Source: Mansonella perstans
Taxonomy: Eukaryota; Nematoda; Chromadorea; Rhabditida; Onchocercidae
Length of the DNA: 64,000 bases
Reading direction: 5' to 3'
Assembly (NCBI GenBank): GCA_037074765.1
Contig: JBAMDO010000578.1
Span: 496,001-560,000 of the forward strand
Under the pieces are notes generated by a model. The model was not told where the DNA came from, did not search any database, and saw nothing but the letters and a program-made list of their open reading frames with translations. Both the position numbers and the translations under genes were made by a program. Below, piece by piece: positions 26,463 to 39,274 of the stretch (position 1 is its first letter; each line of letters opens with the position of its first letter).

Positions 26463-27434
26463 AATGCATCTTTTCAAGCTTGTGTTTCCTGATTTGTTTT
26501 TTAGTGATATTACGCCATTTCATAATTTGATTTCTTTGGTTAAGGCTCGAATGTCAAACATATTACAGATTTTAAATTTATGCTTTCAAATTATTGGATT
26601 GTAGATTTCTTTTTTGAGAGTCAATATAAAAGATTATTCGGTGGCTTTTCTTCCATCACCAAAGAATGTTGTGATAATGCAATGAGTCAAATGTTTTCTC
26701 TCTCAGATGATTGAAAGATTCAGCTCCATATTTCATTTAATTCGTTTATTATTTTTATGTTTTTATTGTGCAGAACTGCAGATTCTCACTTTTTTTTTCC
26801 GAACGAATACCATGGATGGCTGTTGCAAGCAAAAATTAAAACCTTTATAATAGTCAATTTAAATGCATAAACTACTCAGTCGTTTGAGCAATGAATTTTT
26901 TTCCCGCGGCAGGATTAGCAGCGAATTTATTCATTCAAGTAGTTATGTGTTTTTTGAGAAATGATATAACAGTAAAGATTGCATGAGATCAATTTACATC
27001 ACTTCTTTTAATATAGCACTGAATTCCAGTCATTCTGTTCCAATAAAAATTGAAACTGCAAGACATTTACTATTGGGTGAAGAAATAGTTTGACGAAGAT
27101 GAGATTAAATGCATCAGTAATAGCTTCCTTAAGCAGTGCAAAGAATTGCGGTAGATAAAGATCTAAATAATGGGATTACTCTATCATCTGTTTTCTATAA
27201 CTATACAGTAGCGAAGAATTCTCCTAATTTTTGTGTTTATCATAAATTTTTCAAAAACTACCATTATAAAAACCACCATTGCTATGCCATGAAACTCCTT
27301 CAGCTACTCAACGAGAGATCGATTGCCATGAAATAACTGATGCAAAATAATTCTCATTCATTTATCTATAAAAATTCAGTGAACCCGTTATGAATACATG
27401 TAAATGAACAATCAAATAAAGAAACAAAAAAATA
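26463..27434. other. Convergent intergenic region
   Basis: About 1 kb between the 3' ends of SF3B2 (+) and VPS72 (-). No exon, RNA gene or repeat is recognisable. It presumably contains both 3' UTRs. Confidence 0.6.
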
Positions 27435-29592
27435 TCATTTTTTGGAAAGCCATGCCTTCACCGCTGGATGATTTGGCATACTTTTCAAATATTCTGCATA
27501 TTTTTCACGGATAAGCTTAAATGCCTCAAGCGTTGCAAAAGGTAAGCCAGTTAATGGATCGCGATACTTTGCGGGTCGTGATGTTACACAACAAAGGGTT
27601 TTCACCTGAAACAATGTTTTACAAGCATTAGTAAGAAACTACTGATATGCAACTAAAAGCACACACGGAAAATATTCTACTGATTGACGAAAAAATAGAG
27701 TATGTAAATAGGATAGGTCATTTACTCTAGAGAATTTACTGTAAATGGCAGAAGCAATGATAAATCACTCTAATCACTGATTTGTGATCATTTGATATCG
27801 ATGAAAAAATGATGGCATATGAAAAAAAGTACGGATACTGCATGCTGAATTTATTGGAACTGAGCAACAGGCATGGAAAATTTGATATTTGGTTATCCTA
27901 ACACTGTACTGGTTTGTACAGACCAGACCAATTAACTTTAAAATGAAAGAAAGTGGAAAAATGAAGATCTTTATGAGAAGTAACAATTTACCAGTCTTTC
28001 TGGTTTCGCAAATTTCTTGATGTCTGGAACAATCATCCATTTGCCATTTGGGCCATCCACACTGCTAATGTAAGGTGGTTTCAATTTCCGGATAACATTT
28101 GTTTTTTCACGTTTCTTCCTCTTTTCCAGCTCAAACTGCTCATATTTCTTTAATGATGCAACATTTTTACGTTCTGTTTCCTTAGCTTCTTCCAAATATT
28201 GTGCCTGGAATAAAAAAATGATCAAAGTGGAACTACGTGAACAACTCGACTTTTGATGGTGAATACATGTTTTAATGGTGATATAAACATAGATTCTAAT
28301 TCACAATAAAATGATAGAATAAATGAAAAACGAATTTACCTGAGTTTCAGGACTGACAGTGTTGGCCGCTGCAGTAAAGCAACCCATTCGTGCCATTACC
28401 CATTTCTTGTTTTTTTCTAGTAGAGCTCTCTTCGAAGGGCTACTGCTCAGTTTCGGCTCCTGGGAAGAAAATTGAAGAAACTACCATAGTAATTTACAGA
28501 ATAAAGATATCACTCATCTCCCTAGGTTTAGAGAGTTACTTAAAAACTGTTCATAGTTGGAAATCAATCAAAAGTCAAACATTTATGAATAAACTACTTT
28601 ATAAGCTTTCCGTTTCCGTCGTTTAGGCTCTTCTTCTGCATCGCTAATTGGTTCATCTTCCTCTTCAGGACGATCAAAATCCGAATCCACTTCATCCTGA
28701 TCCGATTCTACTGGTGATTCGAATGCATCATCAATATCATCCTGAAAAAGACTCAAAAATGATTCGGTAACAGCTCAAAAATGGTAAATTGAATACCGAA
28801 AGAAACTGCGATTAAGAATCCTATTTGAAGTCTATCAAAAAATAATTAGCCCATAGTGTTTGGAATGCTAAATATCCTAATCAGCTTGCGTTCAAATTAC
28901 AAGTTAAAGCATTAAATCTATAAAAATTGAATCAGTCAATTTTCCTTCTGAAAAATTAATCGTAACAGAAATTATTTCTTTATGAGATTTATTAATAACA
29001 ACCTTACGTGTTGTTTTTTTTTAATATTCATTTTGCTAAAATCTAATGGAAAAAAGGAAAAAAAATTACCTCAAGAAATCTACCATCATATGTATTCTTG
29101 TAGAATTCATCTTCTTGCTCGGCTGATTCCAGCAACTGCGCCATCTTATTACCAGCATTCGAACGTTTTTCACGAGTAGTAACCATAAGTTCGACATTTT
29201 CCTCACTACTACTGCTACTAGTTCCACTTCTGCATAATATTTTGTTTATTTTCTCCACTGAGAAGAAATTATAGACCTCGAACTAACAAAATAATTTCCA
29301 GGAAAGTACCTTCTATATCCAGTAATAGTTCCAATATAAGGGGAAACTGGAGGGAAATTTTAAGAATACACCAAATGACTATCTTTTCAATGAACTTTTT
29401 TTTTTGTAAAAAGGATAAATTCTCAAATACAAAGTTTTCGAGAATGAAAATATAAGATTACTTATCATCATCGTCACTTCCATCTGCATCATCACTAACT
29501 TCCATAGGTTCCATTTCTTCCTTCGTTTCTTCCTTAACTTCCAACTCTCTTTTTATCATCACTGCTTTTGTATTTCTCTCTTCTCTCGTTAC
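27435..29592 (-). CDS. vps72: VPS72/YL-1, SWR1/SRCAP complex subunit
   Basis: Six exons in transcript order: 29462-29592 (coding from ATG at 29559), 29070-29229, 28598-28741, 28340-28459, 27992-28204 and 27435-27605, giving 301 aa. VPS72/YL-1 binds H2A.Z-H2B and delivers it to the SWR1/SRCAP (and TIP60) remodeller in the nucleus. The YL1 N-terminal signature is clear: NAGNKMAQLLESAEQEDEFY, then an acidic run DEVDSDFDRPEEEDEPISDA and a basic RRKRKAYKEPK. The YL1_C domain is at ~246-290 (CCVTSRPAKYRDPLTGLPFA, then FKLIREKYAEYLKSMP). The frame is open back to the acceptor at 29593-29594, so ATG 29559 is the first Met only if that acceptor takes a spliced leader; a further 5' exon is possible. 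It has about 30 residues more before the YL1 core than human VPS72. Confidence 0.93.
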
Positions 29593-31320
29593 CTGAATTT
29601 TTAAAATAGTGATTAACATAATTAATAACGTAATTAAGCAATTTGACGAAATATAACAACAATTAATTGCATCAAAGAATTATTCAAAACTATCTACAAA
29701 TTATGTAATATTTTTGATTACTTCAAAATAATATGCTTGATAATATAAAAGTTGTGAAAAAGATCAGAAATTCGAGGAAGATTTTTACAGTTAAATACTG
29801 TAAAATTTTTAACTTTAAACTAACTTTTAACTTTAACTTTTACAGTTAAACGCTTTAACAAATTCTCTACCAGTTCTCTATTCTCATCAGTAAATTCCCT
29901 TAGCTCTTCAAAGCCTACTTACTTCAATACTTATGCTTACTTCAATACTTACTTATACTTACTTCAATACTTACTTATACTTACTTCAACACTTCTACTT
30001 ACTTCAATACTTCTACTTCAATACTTACTTCTACTTTTTCAATACTTACTTCTACTTCAACACTTACTTCTACTAACTTCAATACTTACTTTTACTACTT
30101 AATACTTACTTCTAGTACTTAGTACTTCTACTGTTTCAGTACTTATTTCTACTTACTTTAATACTTTGTCAATTTCTACGTACCTATTCATAACTTCCCA
30201 CCTAATACTATCATCTTAGCTTTGTTATGATTAGCTTAACAGTACTTAAAATTTTACTACCGAAGCACACTAATCGCAAAACCCATTCCATACAGATCAA
30301 ATAATTTAACTCAATAGTTAAATGTCATCTCCAATTCTCTAGCTCTCTATCTATGTATTTGACTCTCTCTCTCCCTCTCCCTCTGTTCATATGATCTGTA
30401 TCTATGCAATTCACATCATTACTCGAATTGCTATATTATTTTTTCTTTTTTTCGTGCTTCCTGAAAATATTTTATAGTTTAAAAGTTTAGCAATCTTTGT
30501 AATCTTCTCAAAAAGCACGTTATTTCATTTCATTACATGTACTTCAAATAATATTTAAATTTGTGAATATTGCTAATCTATGAGAATTGTTTAATTCTTT
30601 TAGATTTTTAATCTCTTGATTTACTTTGAATTTTAAATTTTTAATTTTTTAATTTACTTTCAATTTTAGATCTTTGGTCTTTTAATTTACTTTGAATCTT
30701 TTCAACTTCTATCCTCTCATCTTCCTTCTTTAATTCTAAACGAAATTTATCTTGTTATCTCTTAGTTTCATGATATAACTGTAGCAGCAGTATTATTCCA
30801 AGGTTGTATTTGATGGTTGCATTGTGGTACTTCAAATCATCGGGTTTTTTTATGGGATCTCTCAGATGTATACCATAGGAAAAGCTTATTTTCATGGTGA
30901 TCTCCCAGCTGTAAAATTCATTTAGGATTCTAATCAGTTCAAACTTTGAAACTTTTTAAATTTGTACTAAAAGTATTCGTGTCGTAAATATAGTTGATAA
31001 ATCATTTTACTATTTGGTATATATCAGTCAAATTGCTGAAAGAAAATTGGAAATTATTTTATGCTTACAATTAATAGTTAGTATTTCTGTATCATTGCTA
31101 GAAAAGCGTTTAAGGATTACTAATATTCACTTTCAAAGGCCAATAACCACTCGTCTATTAGTTTCATTACTGAAATTTCAGTTTTATAACTGAAAGAGCG
31201 CTTTACCATTCACTTCTTTGCTACTAATTTATGATGGATGTTTGAAATGCTGGAAACTATTAGGAAAAGTATAAAATTTTCTGATATATGTTCTATTGAC
31301 CTTTGCACAACACACGTTAT
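29593..31320. other. Divergent intergenic region with repeats
   Basis: About 1.7 kb between VPS72 (-) and the mitochondrial-like gene (+), presumably holding both promoters. It contains the TACTT-rich array at 29915-30170 and a CT-rich tract at about 30360-30385. No exon is recognised. Confidence 0.55.
29915..30170. repeat. TACTTACTTCAATACT-type degenerate tandem array
   Basis: About 250 bp of interleaved CTTACTTCAATACTTACTT units with variable spacing and a strand-asymmetric C/T-rich composition. Individual units are 8-20 bp. It lies in the promoter-side spacer between two divergent genes. Confidence 0.8.
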
Positions 31321-31351
31321 ATTCCAGGTTAGCGTTATTTGCTCGGATTCA

Positions 31352-32906
31352 ATGGTACGTTTCCGCTTTTCCGCACTAGTGAATCGCTTACTTCCAACGT
31401 CAGAATCAGCATTGCCAGAGGTAAATGCATTTTGCTACTTGCAAATGTTTATTTATTGATAAGATTGGATTTATTAAGTTTTCTTTGTCAATAATGGATG
31501 AAAGTTACGCAAATGAAAGAGATGAAAGACAAATTTCTGATGTGTAAGTGTTCAATTTTTACAATTATTGGCAGATAAAAATTTATTTATAAATTTATTT
31601 GAAGTCTGGATTATCGCAAAAGATTAGTGTGCCAAGTAAAATACTTCGAGAATGCGATGTATCCAATGTAAAATGGAGTGTTGGTCTTAGCGGACAAGAA
31701 TCTCAACAAGTTGGCTCATTGCATACAAGCATTAAAGCTTCTACTGTTCCTGAAATAACTACCAGTAAAGGAGCTACTGGCACTGGAATTACTGGAAAAA
31801 AGCCACCACCTGTTTTGGAATGGAATCCACTTGTTCATACCGAATGGCAGCTTGGTGTTAGTTCTAATTCACTATTGCTTAAAAAATGAAACTATGCATT
31901 CTAAAAGAGTATTTTATAATCGCACATATTATTTAACCAGATATTTTGAAAATATTCGTGAATTATGTTTTTGGCCGTAATATTTAATAAATTTGGTGCT
32001 TTTCGGCTATTCCAGAATTACAATTTGCATTTTTTATTATTTTGCACATCCGTTAATTTTCAGTTTTGAATGCTTTTCAGGTAGGAGGACGTCTGTTGCC
32101 AAAACTACCGGAAGGAACGAAAGTGGGCAAGCTTGTGATGGGTAAATATGGTCTTTACAAACCGGGACTTCATGAAACAGTTCAGCAGTTCTTTGTAAGT
32201 TAATGCTTCTTTGTGTTAGAAATTCTGTTGAAGAAAATTAAGCTTGCATGCGCCAAGTAGTAAAGATTGACGATATACAAATTATGCGTGTTAGCGCACA
32301 TTATGTCACGTAGAAAAGTCACGTTTGATTTCCCAGTGTTTGAGGGTTCTAATTCCCACAAATCCTAGTTCTGAAATAAATATGCAATCAGTGCTCTTTT
32401 GATTCCAAAACTCGAAATATAACTATCTTTTTAACTATTTTATTTTTTCTATTTTCATATGTTTTTGTGTTGTCTGGGAAGCAGAATACATACAGTTGAA
32501 GGAGTTGTATTTTACGAAAATGTAGAAAAATATTTTGAAAGCTATTTCAGCATCAGGTTCATGGATTAGTATTTCGTTACTGTTCTATCGTTCGAATTTG
32601 TGTACTTTCCTAACTCTTTGCTCTTGGAGTGGATTTAATGATACAAGCATTCTTTGAATTGTTTTTTGGTTTTGCTTTTTTTCCTTTCTTGAAACAAAAT
32701 GCACAAGTAAAGTGTCTTTTCAGATCAACACTGAATTGAAAGGTATGGCACCCGAAAATGCTTTGCCTATATCTGCTCTTCTTACCAAGATTGCTAAGAT
32801 ACTGATAATAATACCAATAGGATCACTCATCCTGAATATTCCGACATTAGTTGCGCAGAAGCCAGTGGGTGTTTATGAAGGATATATACCGCCAGGCCGA
32901 GCCTAA
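31352..32906 (+). CDS. Unrecognised single-span protein with mitochondrial-type N-terminus
   Basis: Four exons: 31352-31420, 31605-31856, 32081-32194 and 32724-32906, giving about 205 aa. I do not recognise the family. The start at 31352 (MVRFRFSALVNRLLPTSESA) is basic, Ser-rich and free of acidic residues for the first 17 positions, like a mitochondrial targeting peptide. The frame is open further upstream to an ATG at 31238, but a TTCCAG at about 31322-31327 suggests a trans-splice site just before the chosen start. The middle is Ser/Thr/Gly-rich, then GGRLLPKLPEGTKVGKL. The last exon has one hydrophobic segment (AKILIIIPIGSLILNIPTLV) and ends VGVYEGYIPPGRA. The exon 2/3 junction is ambiguous by two donor/acceptor choices that keep the same frame. 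A polyadenylation signal lies at 33152-33157. An AKTIP-like gene follows on the same strand after about 0.7 kb. Confidence 0.62.
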
Positions 32907-33590
32907 TATTTATCCTTTTTGCATGACTTTATTCGTCATTAATTTGTATCATTTATGAACAAAGACTGAAGCGATGTGTGCCGAAGAAGTGTTTGCTTTT
33001 TTTTTTTCGAAAATCCTCAATTATTTAGCACATAGCCATATCTTATTTGTAAAAATTTAAATAATTCTTTGTAGTCGACGATTGACTCGTTTTCCTGGTA
33101 TTTTTTCTGCTAATATGCAATTTGCCAGAGTTATGTGATGTGATAATGTGAAATAAAAAATTTCTTTTACCATTCTTAGCAACAGTGTAGTTTCTATGCT
33201 AGCCTGCAAGCAGCATTTGGATAGCCTTATATTGAGGCATATCACATTGTTCTTTGAATTAAATGCTGGACTTAGTCAATAACAGATAGGAATTTGAATC
33301 CTAATTTTTGATTTTTTTTTTAAATTTGAATCCTAGTGAAATCCTAGTTTTCGTGGTGATTTGGTAAATAAAGATCAGTCTGATACTTCAACGCATTCTG
33401 TCTTGCATACAACGAGAAAACAGATGTCAGTCATTTGTTCACTCAATTATTCTGTATCGGATACTTTTCGATTTCACGATTTGATGCAACTTGTCGAAAA
33501 CTGTTGATCGTTATTTCGATTAATCGGTAACATTCTGCAGATTGTGAAGTTATATTTTACGGGGTAAGAAGCATTTTTCACGTGATTCAT
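32907..33590. other. Same-strand spacer before AKTIP-like gene
   Basis: About 0.7 kb with the upstream gene's AATAAA (33152-33157), a second AATAAA near 33366, and a TTCTGCAG acceptor at 33533-33540 that could receive a spliced leader for the next gene. The spacing is long for a typical nematode operon but does not exclude one. Confidence 0.4.
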
Positions 33591-36383
33591 ATGAGACGTC
33601 GGAATAGTTTGTTCCTGTCATCGAGCAGTAACTTGGACGATACTGAAGGTGTTGAGATTGCTACCGAGATGGCTCCAGCTGAATCGCTTCGATTACCACC
33701 GAATCTGATTACCGAGCATATTATCATGTCCGAATAGTAAGTTTTCCATGACTTTTCATTGTATTTATACATTACTGATAATATCTATTATAGTGCGATG
33801 ATTTGCCGTGATCCAATAGATGGTTTATATGCAGTGCCAAGTGCTCGAAATAAGTTCGGTAATTTGATACTGTTTCTTCATGTGTATCACTTCACATACT
33901 TTGGCCGAGTGTGTCTTTACAAATATTTCATTTCATATACAAATCGTATTACATGAAATATTTCCTTTCTTATTTTTTTTTTTTTGTTTAAACTTTAATT
34001 TATGTTGTGTTACTTAAACTTATTGCATCATAGCTAATTCTGGCATACATGTATCAACATTTATGGAAACAAAATATATGAATACCGCAGTGAGATTTCA
34101 GATTTGAATTTGAATTGTTTATTATTTTGTTTATTTTCAATTTTACTTTGCCTGGTTTTAGAATGGTTTGGATTGTTGTTTATTCGGCGGGGTGTCTATG
34201 CTGGCGCTGTTTTTCGCTTCACGTTACATCTTCCTGTAGATTTCCCATCCATAAAATTACCGGTAACACATTTCAGACACAATTATATGTTGAAACCTAG
34301 AAGATATGAAGTTTTTTATCTCAAACTGTATTGTCTCTTCTAATTAAAAGTTAACATCATTAATATATTATAGATGAATTTGCACAAAAACATTTGTCAG
34401 TGAGTTCAAAACTTTTTGCTTATAAGGAGGGAAATTATCGTCGAAGTTTTGAAGCTTATGGTATTGCTGTTCTGTTAAGAACTATAACTTTTATCATTCC
34501 ACATTTTTTGCAGACAGTAGTTTTTGATTTGGACGTGTTCCATCCACATGTTAACTTAGCTACGAGAGAGTTGGATTTGAAAAAATATTTTGTTGATGGT
34601 TGGAAACCGGATCAGCATCATCTCTATCACATTTTGCTTATTGTACAGGCATGCACTACGTCTGTTTATTTTGATTTTCGTTCTTTAGAAGGCCCAAATT
34701 AAGAAGGTTACATTACATTCTTATTAAAGTAATATTAGGCTAATATTTCTTACCATACATCAAACGCTATAAGAATTCGAAAAAACAAATAAGTATTTCA
34801 GTAAATAATCTATTTTTCAGAGGACATTTTTCACATTCGACTCAAATCCAGTAGCTTGCGCTAACGCCGAAGCAGCTGCATTACTTCGCGATAACAGAGA
34901 ATTGTATAGAATGCGAGCCAGCGAACTTATTAAGTAAGCAAAAATTTTTTTGAAAATTCATAGATAATGGTGCTTTGTTTTTCTTTTTTTTTTTTGATCT
35001 CAAACCTTATCATTCTTTCTATGAAGATTTTACATTTTTTATATGCTTTAACATATTGTACAGAAGTATGAAGTTTTTTCACCTGTACTAAGTGAATAAA
35101 TTCTTGTAGGAAAAGTCGATCTGTTATATACGAACCAGTTGATGTGGATGATGCAAATGCCATTAGGTGGATACTATACATTATTTTTTAAATCATGTTG
35201 AGATACATTGAATTTCGAACTTTTAAAATTTTTTTTAGAATCTGTTCATCGAAATGGAACAGAGATAGTTATAGCTTTCTGAAATTTTTTTTTTGATGAC
35301 CTGTTTCACTAATCAGTCAGGCCTATTTTCGTATCTAACTGGAATATATATTGCTCTAGATCTAGTATGCCTTACCAGATATAGATTACTTGTTCTTCCA
35401 CTAGAAAAAAAGATAGTTGAAAACAGAATTAACTTTCAGACTAATGCCATGGGATGCGTCCATTCATGAGCCCTTGCGGCAAAGGCTTATAGGTGGACTG
35501 ACTGACAGTCAAATAAGTACTATGTCACTACTAGGTTCACTTGGTTGCGGTCTCAATAGGTCTTCGGTATTTGAATCTCGAGTTAAGCATGGATTTTCTT
35601 GGATTTCTCCAACTGATTTGTGCTACATGATGGAACCACCGAGACCAGCTGAACTTGATCTAAAAGTATGTTTATATTTTTCTTTTTTCTGTTGAATAAC
35701 TGTGCTTCATGAAGTGATTTATAGATAATATCAGAAGCGCAAAATTGCCCAAAGAATGCAGGATCATCCCACGTGTCTTGTCCAGGTCTTTCTTATTTTT
35801 TTTCTAAACTCTCTTTGCAAATAAGTTTATCATGTTGGCAGTACGTTAAAATACAGTTTCTTGCAGCCGATTCTTCTTCCCTCGTTTTTCTTATATACGT
35901 AATTTTCTTAGTTTCAACTAAAATATTAATGTTGTGCAGACAAAATCATGATTCCTCATATTTCCGAATTGGATTTAAATGATGAAAGTGACTTCAAGCA
36001 GGAAGATGGGAACAATTCACAAAAAGAGCCCGAAAAGAAACAATTCTCATCCACTGAAAGTGAGATCTTTTTTTATTTGCTTAATACAAATAATAAGAAA
36101 AAGAAGAATCAAGTGATGGTGTGCTTTTGTGCTGGTATTATTTCCGCTTGTTCATGCAAACCGTCTTAATCTTTTGACTTCAGTAGCGCATGTCAAGGAA
36201 ATGCCTGAGGAATGTGAAGATAAGAATCTGGGAACATATACAAGGCCATTTCCTGAATTGGAATCTGCTCATAACAGAGATGAATATATAAAGGCTGAAC
36301 AAAGTGCTGATGTACCAGATACAAATACTAGTCAAACACTATCAAGTTGTAACAATGACGACGTTGGAGAAAGTGATATATGA
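33591..36383 (+). CDS. AKTIP/FTS-like ubiquitin-conjugating E2 variant
   Basis: Ten exons: 33591-33736, 33794-33858, 34162-34262, 34514-34648, 34821-34933, 35110-35166, 35440-35665, 35725-35785, 35940-36059 and 36184-36383, giving 407 aa. AKTIP (Fused Toes) works with Hook proteins and FHIP in the FTS/Hook/FHIP dynein-adaptor complex and is also tied to telomere and ESCRT functions. The UEV fold is visible at ~40-225: EWFGLLFIRRGVYAGAVFRF, then FDLDVFHPHVNLATRELDLK, with no Cys where active E2s carry the catalytic one, then RTFFTFDSNPVACANAEAAA and RLMPWDASIHEP. The last ~180 residues are a hydrophilic extension absent from the ~290-aa human protein; it includes a Gly/Ser segment, GLTDSQISTMSLLGSLGCGL, and ends acidic. 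Intron 4 seems to use a GC donor (CAG|GCATGC at 34649); the alternative GT donor six bases earlier would delete two conserved-position residues. Confidence 0.88.
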
Positions 36384-37371
36384 TGGGATTAATGTTCCAT
36401 TTATTATCGTTTATCACTGTTAATTCATTTGTTTAACAAAGTAGTTTGGAATTTCTTATTATGAATTGAAATATGTTTTTATTTGTAACGAAGAAACAGA
36501 ATATAAGTTCTGCCTATTAGTTCTGAATTTCCCAGCAGATAGCGGCGAGTTATTAGGAGATCGTAAATAAGCGTACACTTAGCCAGGCTATCAAGAACTT
36601 TTGATTAGAAATCATGCATAATTTTGCAGATGTTTAAGGTTATTGTATCGATGAGTTGTGGATGAGCTAAACTAATCGTATGTTTATCAGGCAAATGAAC
36701 TCTGTAATAGATCACTATGTAATGTAGCATAAGAAAGAATAGTGAAGGAGTGTAATTAAAATATATGTATTTTCGTGTGCATTTTTTGGAAATTTTTGGG
36801 AGCATTCAACAATTATTTGGCTTCGGAGAATTCTTCCCGTTGTTAATTTAATTAATGATGAGAAAGTAATTGCTTTTTGACATGCACTTTTATACAGTAA
36901 TTTCGTGATCGACGAAACCTGTTTTTCTTTATTGAAAGCGAAGGGCTGGCGAACTTGCCAAAAGTTTAAGAGAAGAAAACTTCCGTCGAGATTGAAATGA
37001 GTCGAGATGTAGTAGTATCCTTTTTCTCATCCCAATTAATGAGCCTGGAGTTATAAGGGAGATAAAGTGAAAATAAACTAAAGATAGTAGAATGAAGTTA
37101 ATAATTGGTCATCCTGGTTAAAGGGGAGGTAGTATTCTGGATGATATTTTCCTAATATCATTGTATCACTACTATTAGCATTACTGCTACACTGCTGCTA
37201 TTGCTGCTGCTGTTGCTGTTGCTCCTTCGAATCGATTTGTTTGCAATTAAAAATGAATTTACATTATTAACAAAGAGAGTCTAGAATGATGCCACTAATT
37301 TGTTGGATAATATAAGAATGAATGAGTCTTGAGGCCAAGACCAAATCCTTTTCTTCACTCAATCAAAGGCC

Positions 37372-37566
37372 TTAGGCTACTTCTGCATTATTCCGGTCAC
37401 ATTCCTTTTCATCCCTCTCTACACTAACCTTTTCCACCATTGAAATATCAACAGTATTAGATTCTTTTTGAAATTCAAGCCTGATACTAATTGTTAATTT
37501 TTGATATCCGTTTCTGAAGTTGTCTTCAGTGCTCTCTGATATTCCTTGAAATTGTCGGTGAGGGAT
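37372..37566 (-). other. Possible terminal exon on the minus strand
   Basis: An open minus-strand frame ends at TAG 37372-37374, with hydrophilic, protein-like content: TEDNFRNGYQKLTISIRLEF, then SNTVDISMVEKVSVERDEKE. A different minus-strand frame is also open over 37494-37691, so the reading frame is not settled. The acceptor would be a TTTCAAG near 37553. No family is recognised. Confidence 0.25.
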
Positions 37567-38882
37567 GAAAAGAAAGAAGAAGCTATCCATGATGTGAATC
37601 TATTAGCTCGGTTAACATGTAGTATTCTTCCTAGTATCAGGTTTCTAGCACAAACCACTACTGTCGTAATGTCCAACAGTACAATATTCATACCATCCTA
37701 TCTAGGCTATTATTGTTTTGATTAGTTATGCCCTATCTCTGACTGATATGAATTTTATCGCAGTGCTGTTATTTACTCCAAATATGATCGTCCAGGTATC
37801 CATATGGACATATTTATACTTCTGAGAGCTCCTGTTATGATTGCTTATCTCTTCGTTTGAAATATAATGAACAGAAAAGATAAGATAAGATTCTTTAACT
37901 TCCATATTTCAATTTAGTTCAACGTAAAAAGAATAAAAATGCGTTCTGAAAGATTAACATAACCAGTAGCATCGATAAGGCCATTTCCAAAAATTTATTT
38001 TAAAAAGAATTTGTTAATTGGTTACTGTAACTCATAATTAATCACTTTAATTAAGCTTCAATTAAGCATGTTTTAAATAAATGTACAATTTTTGAAGATA
38101 TCTCACAACTGTTCTCTAAAGAAACATCTGTGTGTCTTCTTATGATAGACATATGATAGACATGTGACAGATAATAATTTTTGTGTGCAGGTCTATTAAC
38201 CTATATTATTTACAAATTATAATGTAAAATTGATAAATTTGCTATTAAAAACTTTTATTGAAAGTTATATTTTGATTTCTTTATTAGCAATAGAGTTTAA
38301 TTTGAGGTTAATTAACAATTAACAATAGCAAGAAGAAAAAGCATCAATAAATTGCTATGCAATAAAAAACATACATTATATCAATTTCATTTATCAAATT
38401 ATCAATTGTATTATTTCCTATTTAACACCTTCCGGGAAAGCTTAGCTGGGGAATTCTCATTGTGAAGCGCATCAGTTCTTATGGAAGAAATGGACATTTA
38501 TTGAAATTGACTGTATTATTTGTTTATTGTATAACTTATTTCCTTTATTGCTGACCAATTTATTGCATATTATTGTATGAGTACAGTATTAAGCCGAATC
38601 AATCTCTATTACTGATAAACAAAATGAAAGTATAGTTTTTCGAATAAATTTGACTCCGATATCTTGAACATCATAGAGACTCCATGTATCATTTGTATCT
38701 TTCGTTATCAGTAAGAAGAAATTTGAGTGATTGCTCGGATTTGATTTATTTTAAAATGGTTTATTAGGTTTTTTTTTTAAGATTGATTGTTTCAAATTTG
38801 ATTTTATTTCAGACATTCTAACTACGATATTCTCAAACTTTGAAGCATTTTGAAGTGCATTAATAATCTAATTTACTTTCAG

Positions 38883-38979
38883 AGTAGCAATTCATTTTGG
38901 TGGTGGGAAAAATAGCAGCAATAATAACTCGAAGCATAGTTTTCGAGGAAGTAATTGTTGTGGCATTTTTGTTCTTTGA
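38883..38979 (+). other. Possible terminal exon on the plus strand
   Basis: A strong acceptor (TTTACTTTCAG ending 38882) opens a frame of 32 codons to TGA at 38977-38979. The residues include VAIHFGGGKNSSNNNSKHSF, and a CC pair lies close to the C-terminus. No upstream exon in matching phase was found. It lies within 300 bp of the Ly6 gene but is not linked to it. Confidence 0.2.
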
Positions 38980-39274
38980 GGAAGTTATCTACTTCTAGTG
39001 ATAATAAAGATTTTATGTAGGGAAAGAGGTCATTCAAGTTAGCAATAACTACTCTTCTCTCTGCTATAAATTATTATTGTAATCGACAATTATCATAATT
39101 ACAATTATCATTGTAATCGGTGGCAGTGCCTTGTAACTGTAATCACTTTGGATTGTTTATCAGTATCGATCGTCAAACTGATGATTGGCTGCTTTACAAG
39201 CATCAATTTATCCAAATAAATGGTGTAGACAGCCGCCGTTCAAACATCTTCTGGCCCTTTGGTGTAAGGCATGT

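Larger units (their letters stand above)
36384..39274. other. Unresolved interval with competing open frames
   Basis: About 2.9 kb. It holds a CTG/TTG triplet run (37180-37225). Protein-like open frames lie on both strands at 37372-37860, and a plus-strand acceptor-to-stop segment lies at 38883-38979. Pieces do not join into a convincing model. The remainder shows nothing. Confidence 0.4.

Noticed and set aside
32230..32370. tRNA-like bases (GGTTCTAATTCC) in an intron
   Set aside because: No matching acceptor, D or anticodon arms could be paired; no tRNA gene was identified anywhere in the window.
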